A stretch of 64,000 bases of DNA from Ruminococcus sp. (GCA_016288815.1 JAEELF010000001.1:16320-80319), one strand, 5' to 3'. Positions 43,286 through 53,064 are shown, counted from the first letter of the stretch. The notes: generated by a model not told the origin, from the sequence alone. Made by a program: numbers and translations.

Positions 43286-43314
43286 TTGCATTTTCTCTTA
43301 AAGTATGGTATAAT
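43286..43314 (+). promoter_or_regulatory. promoter of rplS
   Basis: TTGCAT (43286-43291), 17-bp spacer ending TATGG, TATAAT (43309-43314). Confidence 0.88.
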
Positions 43315-43320
43315 ATCAAA

Positions 43321-43500
43321 GCATTTGAGTTCCGTCTGCCCATGCGGCAGATGAGCGTTAATGCCGAAAGACATTAAATCGGACAGTCCGCTGCCTGCTT
43401 TTCGGCTCTCAGGAGCCTTTGCGCTTTGCGCCTTGTATTATTATTCCCGCGGCCGCTGGATGCTGAACAGCCCCCGCAGGACAGGTAAGAATGTTCGGAA
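43321..43500 (+). promoter_or_regulatory. long structured leader of rplS
   Basis: About 200 bases separate the promoter from the rplS start. Hairpins seen: TCTGCC-CATGC-GGCAGA (43335-43351), TTAATG...CATTAA (43358-43377), GGCTC-TCAG-GAGCC (43404-43417), GCGC-TTT-GCGC (43421-43431). GCCGAA (43363-43368) can instead pair with TTCGGC (43401-43406), giving an alternative fold. Firmicute rplS genes can carry an L19 autoregulatory leader; I cannot confirm a match. Confidence 0.5.
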
Positions 43501-43519
43501 ATTTTAGGAGGAAAATAAA

Positions 43520-43864
43520 ATGGATGCACTCAAAATGATCAGCAACTCAAGCATGAAGGAAAATGTTCCGCAGTTCAATGTCGGCGACACCGTTAAGGTA
43601 CACGTTCAGATCAAGGAAGGCGACAAGAGCCGTATCCAGGTCTTCGAGGGTACTGTTATCGCAAAGAAGCACGGCGGCATCAGCGAGACCTTCACCGTTA
43701 GACGTGTAGCTCACGGCTGCGGTATCGAGAGAGTTTTCCCGCTCCACTCTCCTGTCGTTGACAAGGTAGAGGTCATCAGAAGCGGTAAGGTTCGCAGAGC
43801 TAAGCTCTACTACCTCCGTGACAGAGTCGGCAAGGCTGCTAAGGTCAAGGAACAGCTCCGCTAA
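43520..43864 (+). CDS. rplS: 50S ribosomal protein L19
   Basis: 114 residues, normal length. [40 protein letters not shown] and the basic C-terminus [11 protein letters not shown] are typical. L19 sits at the interface of the two ribosomal subunits. AGGAGG precedes the ATG. Here rplS is apart from rimM and trmD, which often precede it. Confidence 0.98.
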   Translation: MDALKMISNSSMKENVPQFNVGDTVKVHVQIKEGDKSRIQVFEGTVIAKKHGGISETFTVRRVAHGCGIERVFPLHSPVVDKVEVIRSGKVRRAKLYYLRDRVGKAAKVKEQLR

Positions 43865-43876
43865 GAGAATGCATTA

Positions 43877-43942
43877 CGAGTTCAGGCAGGTCTCCTGCCT
43901 GACTCGCAAAAACTCCTTGAAGGGACTTAAAGTCCCTTTTTT
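43877..43942 (+). terminator. double hairpin terminator after rplS
   Basis: First stem CGAGTTCAGGCAGG / CCTGCCTGACTCG (43877-43906) with one bulge; then AAGGGACT-TAA-AGTCCCTT (43920-43938) and TTTT. Confidence 0.85.
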
Positions 43943-43984
43943 GCTAATCAGAACCAAATTTTAGTACAGAGCCGAGGTGTCAGC

Positions 43985-44725
43985 ATGGAAGAAAATAAGG
44001 AATTATTGGAAGAAACAGAGGCAGATGATGCGCTGACTGAGAATGCTTCCGAAGTTCAGGAGGAAGCCCGGGAAGACGAGAACGGAGAAGAGGAAGAGAC
44101 TGCCGAAACAGAGGCGGAAGGCGATGACAGCGCCCTCATAAAGGATATCCTCGAGATAGTCGAATCCACTCTCGTTACAGTTTTCGTCATCGTTCTGCTG
44201 TTCACATATATACTTCACCCGGTGAATATAGTCGGCGGCTCGATGGAGAACACACTCAAGACCAACGACCGTATCTTCATGTCCACAGTATACTTCGATG
44301 TGTCATACGGTGACATCATCATAATCGACAATAATATGTCCTACCTCTTCGATGACAGGGGACAGGTTTACGAACGCAATATCGACAACTCCCCGCTGAA
44401 GGAGTGTATAATCAAGCGCGTTATCGCCTGCGGAGGACAGACCCTCGACATCGTTGACGGCGTTGTCTATGTAGACGGCAAGGCGATCGACGAGCCCTAC
44501 GCGAACGGCTTCACGGGGCAGGGCACTGCTTTCAACTTCCCGATAACGATCCCCGAGGGGTACTATTTCGTAATGGGCGACCACAGAAACGCCTCCACAG
44601 ACAGCCGTTTCGACACAGTCGGATTAATAAAGAAGGATCAGATATACGGCAAGGCGATAATCAGATATTCGCCGTTCAGCAGTTTCAAACTCCTTTTCAA
44701 CTCGTGGAAGAAGTCATCTGAATGA
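43985..44725 (+). CDS. lepB: signal peptidase I with a long acidic N-terminal tail
   Basis: 246 residues: about 52 strongly acidic cytoplasmic residues, one transmembrane helix (about 60-80), then the S26 catalytic domain with Ser86 (GGSMENT) and Lys144 (IIKRVIA), and the MGDHRNASTDSR box. Cleaves signal peptides on the outer face. The acidic tail is not needed for catalysis and is unusual. Overlaps the second lepB by 4 bp. Confidence 0.92.
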   Translation: MEENKELLEETEADDALTENASEVQEEAREDENGEEEETAETEAEGDDSALIKDILEIVESTLVTVFVIVLLFTYILHPVNIVGGSMENTLKTNDRIFMSTVYFDVSYGDIIIIDNNMSYLFDDRGQVYERNIDNSPLKECIIKRVIACGGQTLDIVDGVVYVDGKAIDEPYANGFTGQGTAFNFPITIPEGYYFVMGDHRNASTDSRFDTVGLIKKDQIYGKAIIRYSPFSSFKLLFNSWKKSSE

Positions 44726-45324
44726 AAAATAGAGAACAAAGAATAACGGATACAACAAAAGAGATCTTCGCGCTTTTAGAAACAATTCTGGTATCGCTCT
44801 TCATTGCCTGCCTTGTCTTCACATATATATTCAGACTTGCAACGATAAAGGGCGAGTCCATGTGCAATACGCTCCAGCCCGGCGACAGGGTAGTGTTCAC
44901 CACATGGTACGGCGAGCCCGAACAGGGAGATATCGTCATCATAAACGCAGACCAGTCTGTAACGTTCACGGATAGCGGAGAGATCGAAACAAAGCCCGGA
45001 CTTGAAAAAACTATAGTAAAGCGTATTATAGCCGTTGAGGGTCAGACGATCGACATTGATTTTTACAGGGGATCTGTCAAGGTAGACGGAAAACTATTGA
45101 ATGAAAAGTATATAAAAGAACTGACCCATAATGACGGCGGTGCGTTTACATTTAAATATCCGATTACCGTCCCGGAGGGGTATGTGTTCGTGATGGGCGA
45201 CAACCGCAACAGATCAAAGGACAGCAGATACTCCGATATCGGTCTCGTCCCGGAGGACGATATCGTCGGCGAGGTCGTATTCAGGGTACTGCCGCTCAGC
45301 AGGTTCGGCTCGCTCGCAAAATGA
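44722..45324 (+). CDS. lepB: second signal peptidase I
   Basis: 200 residues: transmembrane helix (about 20-38), Ser46 (GESMCNT), Lys100 (IVKRIIA) and MGDNRNRSKDSR. Both copies keep their Ser-Lys dyad. Tandem arrangement with ATGA overlap suggests duplication and division of work between substrates. Confidence 0.93.
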   Translation: MKNREQRITDTTKEIFALLETILVSLFIACLVFTYIFRLATIKGESMCNTLQPGDRVVFTTWYGEPEQGDIVIINADQSVTFTDSGEIETKPGLEKTIVKRIIAVEGQTIDIDFYRGSVKVDGKLLNEKYIKELTHNDGGAFTFKYPITVPEGYVFVMGDNRNRSKDSRYSDIGLVPEDDIVGEVVFRVLPLSRFGSLAK

Positions 45325-45337
45325 ACAGGAGGCATTC

Positions 45338-46231
45338 GTGGAAAACACCGATATGAAGCAGATCCAGTGGTTTCCGGGTCATATGGCGAAGACCCGCAAG
45401 CTCATCGCTTCAAATCTGAAGCTCGTTGACGCCGTGGTCGAGATAGTCGATTCGCGCACACCGCTGAGCAGCCGCAATCCCGAAATGGACAGGCTGACCT
45501 CTGGCAAGCCGCGAATGGTGCTCCTCAACAAGAGCGACCTCGCGGACGAAAAAGCTACACAGCGCTGGATAAACTATTTCAGTAGCATAGGTGTCACAGC
45601 GATCGCCGTGGACTGCAAGTCTGGCAAGGGACTCAAAAGCCTCATGCCCACGCTGAAGGCAAAGGTACTGCGCGAGCTCATGGAAAAGCGCGAACGAAGC
45701 GGAATGAGCGGTGCTGCGATAAGGCTCATGATAGTGGGTATACCGAACGTGGGCAAATCCTCGCTGATAAACCGACTTGCCGGCGGAAAGCGCGCGAAGG
45801 TCGAGGACAGACCCGGCGTTACCCGCACTAAGCAGTGGGTGAAGATAGACACCGGCGCGGAGCTGCTCGATATGCCGGGAGTTCTGTGGCCTAAGTTCGA
45901 CGACCAGAGCGTCGCGATAAGGCTCGCGTTCACAGGTGCGATAAGCGACGATATCCTCGACATCGAAACGCTCGCTATGAAGCTGCTGAAATTCCTTTCA
46001 GAGAGCTACCCTCAGTCTCTCAGGGAAAGGTATAAGATAGAGTTCGACGATAGCGACGACGGTCTCTCGCTGCTTGAAAAGGTTGGCAGGAAGCGCGGAA
46101 TGGTCGTTTCCGGCGGAGAGATAAACACTGAACGCGCGGCTATAACCGTTATAGATGAATTCAGAAGCGGCAAGCTCGGCAGGATAACACTTGAGCTACC
46201 GCCCGCAAAGGAAAAGCTATGCCAAGAATAA
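45338..46231 (+). CDS. rbgA: ribosome biogenesis GTPase (YlqF/RbgA)
   Basis: 297 residues. Circularly permuted GTPase: G4 NKSD comes first, then G1 GIPNVGKSS, then G3 DMPG; QWFPGHMAK at the N-terminus is diagnostic. Needed for late assembly of the 50S subunit. Starts with GTG, AGGAGG 5 bases ahead. Overlaps rnhB by 13 bp, and the order rbgA-rnhB-yraN is common in Firmicutes. Confidence 0.95.
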   Translation: MENTDMKQIQWFPGHMAKTRKLIASNLKLVDAVVEIVDSRTPLSSRNPEMDRLTSGKPRMVLLNKSDLADEKATQRWINYFSSIGVTAIAVDCKSGKGLKSLMPTLKAKVLRELMEKRERSGMSGAAIRLMIVGIPNVGKSSLINRLAGGKRAKVEDRPGVTRTKQWVKIDTGAELLDMPGVLWPKFDDQSVAIRLAFTGAISDDILDIETLAMKLLKFLSESYPQSLRERYKIEFDDSDDGLSLLEKVGRKRGMVVSGGEINTERAAITVIDEFRSGKLGRITLELPPAKEKLCQE

Positions 46232-46833
46232 CGCTCCACAAGGAGCTTTTCGACTATGACTCCCAGCTCCGCCGTGAATATCCCGTGATATGCGGCGTAG
46301 ATGAAGCGGGCAGAGGTCCGCTCGCGGGAGATGTATACGCAGCGGCTGTTGTACTGAGCGACGGCACGCTGATAGACTACCTTAACGACAGCAAGAAGCT
46401 GTCCGAGAAGCGCCGCGAGGAGCTTTTTGACGTTATAATAGAGAGAGCGGACGCATACTCAATAGCCACGGCTTCCGTCGAGGAGATAGACTGCATGAAT
46501 ATCCTCAACGCTACAATGCTCGCCATGAGACGCGCTGTTGAGGAGCTTGATATCAATCCTGACCTTGCCCTTGTGGACGGCAACAGGCTCCCCGAGCTCC
46601 CGTGCGAGGCGAGGACAGTCATCAAGGGCGACGCGACATCGGCTTCGATAGCCGCAGCGTCAGTGCTTGCAAAGGTCGCGAGGGACAGATACATGAAAGT
46701 CCTTGCGGAGATGTACCCGCAGTACTGCTTCGACCAGCACAAGGGCTACGGTACGAACTTGCACTACGAAATGCTTGAAAAGCACGGTATCTCCGAGGTC
46801 CACAGGAAGTCCTTCCTGAAAAAGCTTTTATGA
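46219..46833 (+). CDS. rnhB: ribonuclease HII
   Basis: 204 residues. GVDEAGRGPLAGDV gives the first catalytic Asp-Glu; further acids lie in DSKKLSEKRRE and LVDGN. Cuts the RNA part of RNA-DNA hybrids and single ribonucleotides in DNA. Overlaps rbgA and yraN. Confidence 0.95.
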   Translation: MPRITLHKELFDYDSQLRREYPVICGVDEAGRGPLAGDVYAAAVVLSDGTLIDYLNDSKKLSEKRREELFDVIIERADAYSIATASVEEIDCMNILNATMLAMRRAVEELDINPDLALVDGNRLPELPCEARTVIKGDATSASIAAASVLAKVARDRYMKVLAEMYPQYCFDQHKGYGTNLHYEMLEKHGISEVHRKSFLKKLL

Positions 46834-47210
46834 TGACAAAAAGCGAGACAGGAAAACTCGGCGAGGAACAGGTCTGCACATACCTCACAGACCGCGGCTA
46901 CACTATCCTCGCGAGGAATTACCGCATAAGGGGCGGGGAGATAGACATCATCGCCGAGAACGGCGATTTTATAGCCTTTGTTGAGGTCAAGACCCGCAAG
47001 CCCGACAGCCTTGTGACAGGCTTTGAAGCAGTCAACAAGCGCAAGCGCGGGCTCATAATCAAAACTGCCGCTGATTATTGCTGCAAGCACCCGACCATGC
47101 TCCAGCCAAGATTCGATGTCGCACAGGTCATCGCGTCCGGGGGCAGAGTGCTCAGCATTGATTATATACAAAACGCCTATGATACCACAGGCTACAATTA
47201 CAATTTCTGA
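46830..47210 (+). CDS. YraN/UPF0102 endonuclease-like protein
   Basis: 126 residues; GKLGEEQVCTYLTDRGYTIL, RGGEIDIIAE and FVEVKTRK are the UPF0102 signature, with the Asp and E-x-K of a Holliday-junction resolvase-like nuclease fold. Overlaps rnhB by 4 bp. Cellular role unknown. Confidence 0.92.
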   Translation: MMTKSETGKLGEEQVCTYLTDRGYTILARNYRIRGGEIDIIAENGDFIAFVEVKTRKPDSLVTGFEAVNKRKRGLIIKTAADYCCKHPTMLQPRFDVAQVIASGGRVLSIDYIQNAYDTTGYNYNF

Positions 47211-47221
47211 AGGGTGATACT

Positions 47222-48715
47222 ATGTTCTACAACAGCACAAGAAACAGCGATGTCAAGGTAAAGAGCGCCGAGGCGATCACACAGGGCATATCTTCCGAGG
47301 GCGGACTTTTCGTTCCCGAGAGCATACCGGAGCTGTCTCTTGCTGACATAAAAGCTATCGGCGAGATGTCCTATGCGGACAGAGCAGCTTTCGTGTTCTC
47401 GAAGTTCCTTACAGACTTCACGGACGCCGAGATACACTACTGCACCGATAACGCCTACAGCACGAAGAATTTCGAGTCTGAGAGCATTACCGAAATAGCG
47501 CATCTCTTCGACGGCACATATATGCTCGAGCTCTGGCACGGACCTACCTGCGCCTTCAAGGATATGGCGCTCCAGATACTCCCGTACTTCCTCACGACCT
47601 CCGCGAAGAAGATCAACCTCGACAAGAAGATAGTCATTCTCGTTGCTACCTCCGGAGACACCGGAAAGGCTGCGCTCGAGGGCTTCAAGGACGTTGAGGG
47701 CACATCTATCCTCGTATTCTACCCGGAGGACGGCGTCAGCCCCATGCAGAAGCGTCAGATGAAGACACAGGAGGGCTCGAACGTCGGCGTATGCGCGCTC
47801 AAGGGCAACTTCGATGACTGCCAGAACGGCGTCAAGACAATCTTCACAGACGACGAAGTAAAGCAGACCCTCGAAAACAACGGCATGATGTTCTCCAGCG
47901 CGAACTCTATCAATTGGGGACGTCTTGTACCTCAGATCGTATACTACATATCCGCATATGCAGAGCTCGCAAAGGATGGCGAGATAGAGCTCGGCGACAA
48001 GGTCAATATCGTTGTCCCGACCGGCAACTTCGGAAATATTCTTGCCGCTTACTATGCAAAGCACATGGGTGTTCCGGTGAACAAGCTCATCTGCGCCTCC
48101 AACATCAACAACGTACTCACAGACTTCATCAACACCGGCGTTTACGACCGCAACAGAAAGTTCTTCGCGACCGTTTCCCCGTCTATGGATATCCTCATCT
48201 CGAGCAACCTCGAGCGTCTTCTCTACCTTATGACCGACAGAAACGACGCAGTTATCCGTGAGTGGTTCGGCAAGCTCGCTGCCGAGGGCAGATACGAGGT
48301 CTCCGACGACGTCAAGGCAAAGCTCAGCGACGAATTCTGCGCTGGCTTCTGCGACGACAAACAGACCAAGGAGATAATCCACGAGATATACGAGAAGTAC
48401 TCCTACACCTGCGACACTCACACAGCCGTAGCTGTAAAGGTATACGAGGACTACAAGAAGTCCACAGGCGACACTACAAAGACGATCATCGCTTCTACAG
48501 CAAGCCCGTACAAGTTCAGCGCGGCAGTCCTTGAAGCAATCGAGGGTGGCAAGTCCGACATCGACGAGTACGCGATGATAGACCGTATCGCGGAGCTTTC
48601 TGACATTCCTGTTCCCGCAGCTCTCGCAGACCTTAAGAACAAGCCCGAGAGATTCAGCGACGTGATCGACAAGACAGAGCAGAAGAAGTACGTCCTTAGC
48701 AAGCTCGGAGTCTGA
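47222..48715 (+). CDS. thrC: threonine synthase
   Basis: 497 residues, the longer type of threonine synthase. PLP lysine is Lys113 in GPTCAFKDMALQ; the phosphate-binding Gly-rich loop is VATSGDTGKAALEGF. Converts O-phosphohomoserine to threonine. AAGGGTG precedes the ATG. No other threonine genes nearby; it sits in the rbgA cluster and is probably co-transcribed. Confidence 0.95.
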   Translation: MFYNSTRNSDVKVKSAEAITQGISSEGGLFVPESIPELSLADIKAIGEMSYADRAAFVFSKFLTDFTDAEIHYCTDNAYSTKNFESESITEIAHLFDGTYMLELWHGPTCAFKDMALQILPYFLTTSAKKINLDKKIVILVATSGDTGKAALEGFKDVEGTSILVFYPEDGVSPMQKRQMKTQEGSNVGVCALKGNFDDCQNGVKTIFTDDEVKQTLENNGMMFSSANSINWGRLVPQIVYYISAYAELAKDGEIELGDKVNIVVPTGNFGNILAAYYAKHMGVPVNKLICASNINNVLTDFINTGVYDRNRKFFATVSPSMDILISSNLERLLYLMTDRNDAVIREWFGKLAAEGRYEVSDDVKAKLSDEFCAGFCDDKQTKEIIHEIYEKYSYTCDTHTAVAVKVYEDYKKSTGDTTKTIIASTASPYKFSAAVLEAIEGGKSDIDEYAMIDRIAELSDIPVPAALADLKNKPERFSDVIDKTEQKKYVLSKLGV

Positions 48716-48718
48716 CAG

Positions 48719-49417
48719 ATGAGTTTATACGTCATCGCCGATCTGCACCTGTGCTTCTGCGACCCGAGCAAGACCATGAGTATCTTCCCGGGTTGGGAGA
48801 ACTATCAGGAGCGTATCGAACAGCATTGGCGCGAGCTTATAAAGCCGGAGGACACAGTGGTCATACCCGGCGATATATCGTGGGGAATGTCACTCCAGCA
48901 GGCTGCGCCGGACTTCCGCTTCATCAATGAGCTGCCCGGGGAGAAGATAATCCTGAAAGGCAACCACGACTACTGGTGGACGACGATGAAAAAAATGGAG
49001 GATTTCCTCGCGCAGGAGCAGTTCGCCACGATAAAGATATTGCACAACAACCACTACCGCTATGAGAATTACGGTATCTGCGGGACGCGCGGCTGGGTCA
49101 ACGGCACAGACACCAAGGACGTCCAGGACGAGAAGGTCCTGAAACGCGAGGTGCAGCGGCTTGAAATGTCGATACAGTCAGCCCTGAAGGAGGAGCTCGA
49201 GCCGATAGTGTTCATGCACTATCCGCCGATATTTGCTACCAACTTTAACTATGATATCCTCGACGTCCTGTACCGCTACAAGATAAAGCTCTGCTACTAC
49301 GGCCATATCCACGGACGTTCTGCGCACGAGCTGTGCGTTATGAATACATACGACGACATAGATTTTCACCTTGTATCAGGTGATTATCTACAATTTGTCC
49401 CTGAAAAGATATTCTGA
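48719..49417 (+). CDS. metallophosphoesterase
   Basis: 232 residues with all five blocks: IADLHL (Asp, His), PGDISWG, LKGNHDYWW, VFMHYPP and YYGHIHG. Complete, in contrast to the other phosphoesterase at the left end of the window. Substrate unknown. Starts 3 bp after the thrC stop, with GGAG inside thrC. Confidence 0.9.
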   Translation: MSLYVIADLHLCFCDPSKTMSIFPGWENYQERIEQHWRELIKPEDTVVIPGDISWGMSLQQAAPDFRFINELPGEKIILKGNHDYWWTTMKKMEDFLAQEQFATIKILHNNHYRYENYGICGTRGWVNGTDTKDVQDEKVLKREVQRLEMSIQSALKEELEPIVFMHYPPIFATNFNYDILDVLYRYKIKLCYYGHIHGRSAHELCVMNTYDDIDFHLVSGDYLQFVPEKIF

Positions 49418-49450
49418 CGTTGTGCAAAGCGCAGAAGTGTTGAAATTTAG

Positions 49451-49479
49451 TGGAAAAAAATTTCCAAATGTGGTATAAT
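49451..49479 (+). promoter_or_regulatory. extended -10 promoter of tig
   Basis: TATAAT (49474-49479) preceded by TGTGG; -35 position TGGAAA is weak. GGAAA-AAAA-TTTCC (49452-49465) forms a small inverted repeat in the spacer. Confidence 0.65.
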
Positions 49480-49519
49480 ATACCAAGTATGTTATATATT
49501 AATGGAGGACACATAAATT

Positions 49520-50824
49520 ATGTTAAAGTCATCAAACAAAACAGATGTAAACACCACTGAGCTGGTAATCTCTATAGATGCTGCGACCTTTGAGGAAGCA
49601 GTCGAGAAGGAGTATCAGCGTCAGAAGAAGAATATCCAGATAAAGGGCTTCAGAAAGGGCAAGGTAACAAGAAAGCTCGCTGAGAAGGAGTTCGGCGAGG
49701 GCGCATTCTACGAGGGCGCTATCAATGCACTTCTCGGACCTGAGCTCGATGCAGCTATCAGAGAGACTGAGCTCGAGATCGTTGACAGACCTAACGTTGA
49801 AGTTCTTTCTATTGATAAGGAGAACGGCGTAGAGCTCAAGGCAGTATGCGTAACAAAGCCCGTTATCGAGATTTCTGACTACAAGGGCCTGAAGGCTGTA
49901 AAGTCAGTTAATGCTATCACTGACGAGGATGTCGATAAGCAGGTAGAAATGATAAGAAAGAGAAACGCCCGCATAGTTTCTGTTGACGACAGAGCAGCTC
50001 AGATGGACGATGAAGTAATAATTGACTTTGAGGGCTTCTTCGGCGACGAGGCATTCGAGGGCGGCAAGGGCGAGGATCACCCGCTCAAGCTCGGCAGCGG
50101 TCAGTTCATCCCCGGTTTCGAGGATCAGATCGTTGGTCACAATATCGGCGATGAGTTCGACGTAAATGTAAAGTTCCCTGAGGACTACCAGATGAAGGAC
50201 TACGCAGGCAAGGACGCTACCTTCAAGTGCAAGCTCAAGTCCATCAGCTACGAGGAGCTCCCTGAGATCAACGATGATCTCATCAAGGACGCGACCGATT
50301 TTGAAACAGTTGAGGAATACAGAAACGACATCAGAACAAAGCTTGAGGTGGCTGCTGTCAAGCAGGCTGACTCCAACTTCGAGAACGAACTCATGAACAA
50401 GCTCATCGAGAAGGTAGAATCTCCTATCCCCAATTGTATGTACGAGCAGCGTATCGACAACATCATGCGCTCCTTCGAGCAGCAGCTCCAGCAGCAGGGC
50501 ATGGATCTTAAGCTCTACTGCCAGTACACAGGTATGGACGCTGAGTCCCTCAGAGAGACATACAGAGACAGAGCAGAGAGCGAAGTTAAGCTCCGCCTTG
50601 CTCTTGAGAAGATCGCAGAGCTCGAGAACATCGAGGTATCCGACGAGGACATCAACAATGGTCTCGGCGAGATCGCAGCTGCAAACAACATCGACATCGA
50701 GACAGTAAAGAGATTCATTCCTGCTGACGAGTACGCACTCGACCTCAGAGTCCAGAAGGCTCTCGAGCTTGTCAAGGAGAACGCTGTTGCAGAGGAAGCT
50801 CCCGCAGAGGAGAAGGCTGAATAA
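49520..50824 (+). CDS. tig: trigger factor
   Basis: 434 residues: ribosome-binding domain with IKGFRKGKVTRK (the FRxGK signature), FKBP-type prolyl isomerase domain (about 155-240) and helical chaperone domain. Folds nascent chains at the exit tunnel. GGAGG precedes the ATG. Upstream of clpP-clpX, as in many bacteria. Confidence 0.97.
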   Translation: MLKSSNKTDVNTTELVISIDAATFEEAVEKEYQRQKKNIQIKGFRKGKVTRKLAEKEFGEGAFYEGAINALLGPELDAAIRETELEIVDRPNVEVLSIDKENGVELKAVCVTKPVIEISDYKGLKAVKSVNAITDEDVDKQVEMIRKRNARIVSVDDRAAQMDDEVIIDFEGFFGDEAFEGGKGEDHPLKLGSGQFIPGFEDQIVGHNIGDEFDVNVKFPEDYQMKDYAGKDATFKCKLKSISYEELPEINDDLIKDATDFETVEEYRNDIRTKLEVAAVKQADSNFENELMNKLIEKVESPIPNCMYEQRIDNIMRSFEQQLQQQGMDLKLYCQYTGMDAESLRETYRDRAESEVKLRLALEKIAELENIEVSDEDINNGLGEIAAANNIDIETVKRFIPADEYALDLRVQKALELVKENAVAEEAPAEEKAE

Positions 50825-50859
50825 GCGTCATCCTGTCGAAAAAAGTAAGATAAAGTATT

Positions 50860-50896
50860 TGTTGTCCCACACTAACCTTGTGGGACAACAGTTTTT
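50860..50896 (+). terminator. terminator between tig and clpP
   Basis: TGTTGTCCCACA (50860-50871), loop CTAACCT, TGTGGGACAACA (50879-50890), then GTTTTT. Its perfect 12-bp stem means clpP needs a promoter of its own or leaky readthrough; none is clear in the 20 bases left. Confidence 0.85.
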
Positions 50897-50915
50897 AAAG
50901 AAAGGGCGATGAAAT

Positions 50916-51506
50916 ATGAGCGTTTTAGTACCATATGTCGTTGAACAGACAAGCAGAGGCGAAAGATCCTACGATATCTATTCAAGGCTCCTCAATGACA
51001 GGATCATCATGCTGTCAGATCAGGTGAACGACGCTACGGCGAGTGTTGTCGTTGCACAGCTCCTTTACCTTGAGAGTCAGGACACTGAGAAGGATATCTC
51101 CCTCTATATCAACAGCCCCGGCGGCTCTATCACGTCCGGAATGGCTATATATGACACTATGCAGTACATCAAGTGCGACGTATCCACTATCTGTATCGGC
51201 ATGGCTGCTTCTATGGGAGCATTTCTGCTCGCAGCAGGTGCAAAGGGCAAGCGTATCGCACTGCCAAACAGCGAGATCATGATACACCAGCCCCTTATAT
51301 CAGGCGGACTTTCCGGACAGTGCACCGACATCAAGATACACTCCGACCACCTCCTGCGCATACGTCAGAAAATGGACGAAATGCTCGCTGAGAACACAGG
51401 TCAACCGCTTGACAAGGTCAAGATAGACACTGAGCGTGACAACTATATGTCCGCACAGGAGGCTCTTGAGTACGGTCTCATAGATAAGGTCATCGAAAAA
51501 AGGTAG
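50916..51506 (+). CDS. clpP: ATP-dependent Clp protease proteolytic subunit
   Basis: 196 residues, normal length. Catalytic Ser99 ([10 protein letters not shown]), His124 (MIHQP) and an Asp in the DTERDN segment (171-176). Forms the barrel used by ClpX and by the ClpC-like ATPase encoded nearby. Stop is 9 bp before clpX. Confidence 0.97.
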   Translation: MSVLVPYVVEQTSRGERSYDIYSRLLNDRIIMLSDQVNDATASVVVAQLLYLESQDTEKDISLYINSPGGSITSGMAIYDTMQYIKCDVSTICIGMAASMGAFLLAAGAKGKRIALPNSEIMIHQPLISGGLSGQCTDIKIHSDHLLRIRQKMDEMLAENTGQPLDKVKIDTERDNYMSAQEALEYGLIDKVIEKR

Positions 51507-51515
51507 GTTTTTTAA

Positions 51516-52814
51516 ATGGCTGAAAATTTCAAATCGTGCAGCTTCTGCGGCAAGGGCGAAAACAGGGTACAGAGTATGTTTTCTGCCGGAACTGCGAATA
51601 TTTGCGACGAGTGTGTATGCTACTGCTATGAGATGATCTACGGACCTGGCATTGCAAAAGCTCAGCGCAAGGCTGCCAAGGCAGACAAGGATCAGAAGCT
51701 ATCCTCGATGAAGCTCCTGAAGCCTGTCGAGATAAAGGAATTCCTTGACGAATACGTTATCGGTCAGGACGACGCCAAGATATCTCTTTCCGTCGCTGTC
51801 TACAACCACTACAAGCGCATTCTCAGTCAGAACGAGCTTGAAAATGGCGATAAGCCCGGTTCCGATGACGGTGTTGAGCTCCAGAAGAGCAACGTTCTCC
51901 TGCTCGGTCCGACAGGCGTAGGCAAGACCTTTCTCGCCCAGACTCTTGCTAAGCTCCTGAATGTGCCCTTCGCTATCGCGGACGCTACAACTATCACAGA
52001 AGCCGGCTATGTCGGTGACGACGTCGAGAACGTCCTCCTCAGACTCATTCAGGCAGCGGATTTTGACATAAAGGCTGCTGAGCGCGGGATCATCTACATC
52101 GACGAGATAGACAAGATAGCCCGCAAGTCCGAGAACGTCTCTCTCACCCGTGATGTAAGCGGCGAGGGCGTCCAGCAGGCACTTCTGAAGATAATCGAGG
52201 GAACAGTCTCGAACGTTCCTCCTCAGGGCGGCAGAAAGCACCCGAATCAGGAAGTAATACAGATAAACACCAAGAATATCCTCTTCATCTGCGGCGGAGC
52301 CTTTGACGGACTCGAGCGCCAGATACAGAAGCGTATCGGCAAGGCACCCATAGGCTTCGGCGGCGAGATAAAGACCCACATCGAGGAAAAGGATAATATC
52401 TTCAAGAAGGTCATTCCGAAGGACCTCGTGAAGTTCGGCATGGTGCCCGAATTCGTGGGCAGACTTCCGGTCATCACAGTCCTTGAAGAACTCGACGAGG
52501 CTTCGCTCGTGAAGATTCTCACAGAGCCCAAGAACGCTCTTATCAAGCAGTACCGCAAGCTGTTCGAGTACGACGACATCGAACTCGAGATAGAGGACGA
52601 CGCCCTCATAGAGATAGCGAAAAAGGCTATCTCCCAGAAAACAGGTGCCCGCGGACTGCGCTCCATACTTGAGGGCATACTGATGAAGACCATGTTCTCA
52701 GTCCCGTCCGACGGAAGCATCGGCAAGGTCACAGTTACTGCCGACTGCGTCATCAACGGCACACAGCCCAAGCTGACCAACAGGCGTAACAAGGTCGTAA
52801 AGATAGCAGAATAA
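51516..52814 (+). CDS. clpX: ATP-dependent Clp protease ATPase subunit ClpX
   Basis: 432 residues. N-terminal zinc domain with Cys8, Cys11, Cys30 and Cys33; AAA+ domain with Walker A GPTGVGKT and Walker [10 protein letters not shown]; the ClpP-contact loop reads [11 protein letters not shown], with IGF intact. Unfolds substrates for ClpP. Ribosome site AAGGTAGG. Confidence 0.97.
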   Translation: MAENFKSCSFCGKGENRVQSMFSAGTANICDECVCYCYEMIYGPGIAKAQRKAAKADKDQKLSSMKLLKPVEIKEFLDEYVIGQDDAKISLSVAVYNHYKRILSQNELENGDKPGSDDGVELQKSNVLLLGPTGVGKTFLAQTLAKLLNVPFAIADATTITEAGYVGDDVENVLLRLIQAADFDIKAAERGIIYIDEIDKIARKSENVSLTRDVSGEGVQQALLKIIEGTVSNVPPQGGRKHPNQEVIQINTKNILFICGGAFDGLERQIQKRIGKAPIGFGGEIKTHIEEKDNIFKKVIPKDLVKFGMVPEFVGRLPVITVLEELDEASLVKILTEPKNALIKQYRKLFEYDDIELEIEDDALIEIAKKAISQKTGARGLRSILEGILMKTMFSVPSDGSIGKVTVTADCVINGTQPKLTNRRNKVVKIAE

Positions 52815-52818
52815 CGCA

Positions 52819-52858
52819 AAAACTGCTGCACTTTTTGTGTGCAGCAGTTTTTCTTTTT
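52819..52858. terminator. terminator after clpX
   Basis: AAAACTGCTGCAC (52819-52831), loop, GTGCAGCAGTTTT (52839-52851), TCTTTTTT. Also lies just below the convergent microprotein gene. Confidence 0.88.
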
Positions 52859-52866
52859 TCAAGTCA

Positions 52867-53004
52867 TCAGCAGCCGCAGCCACAGCCGTTGTTGTTATTG
52901 CAGCCGCAGTCATCGTTGCCACAGCCGGAGAAAAGGATAACGAACAGAAGGATAAGAAGGATGATGCACCAGCAGTTATTTCCTCCGAAGCAAGAATTAC
53001 ACAT
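52867..53004 (-). CDS. 45-residue Cys-rich membrane microprotein
   Basis: MCNSCFGGNNCWC, one hydrophobic helix (about 14-26), then a tail GCGNDDCGCNNNNGCGCGC: ten Cys in 45 residues. The ATG is set by AAGGAG 9 bases before it; the open frame further up is not coding. A promoter is visible. Similar short Gly/Asn/Cys-rich single-helix proteins occur in Firmicutes (YjcZ-like in layout), but no family is recognised with confidence. The Cys pattern suggests metal binding, iron-sulphur or disulphide cross-linking at the membrane. It lies between clpX and clpC on the opposite strand. Confidence 0.72.
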   Translation of the reverse strand: MCNSCFGGNNCWCIILLILLFVILFSGCGNDDCGCNNNNGCGCGC

Positions 53005-53064
53005 AATCGAACACTCCTTAAAAATGATGTATTTAAAGCGATTTATCGTCGCTTCATAGTACAT

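Noticed and set aside
43315..43519. T-box or other amino-acid leader before rplS
   Set aside because: No T-box sequence, specifier loop or downstream aminoacyl-tRNA or amino-acid gene.
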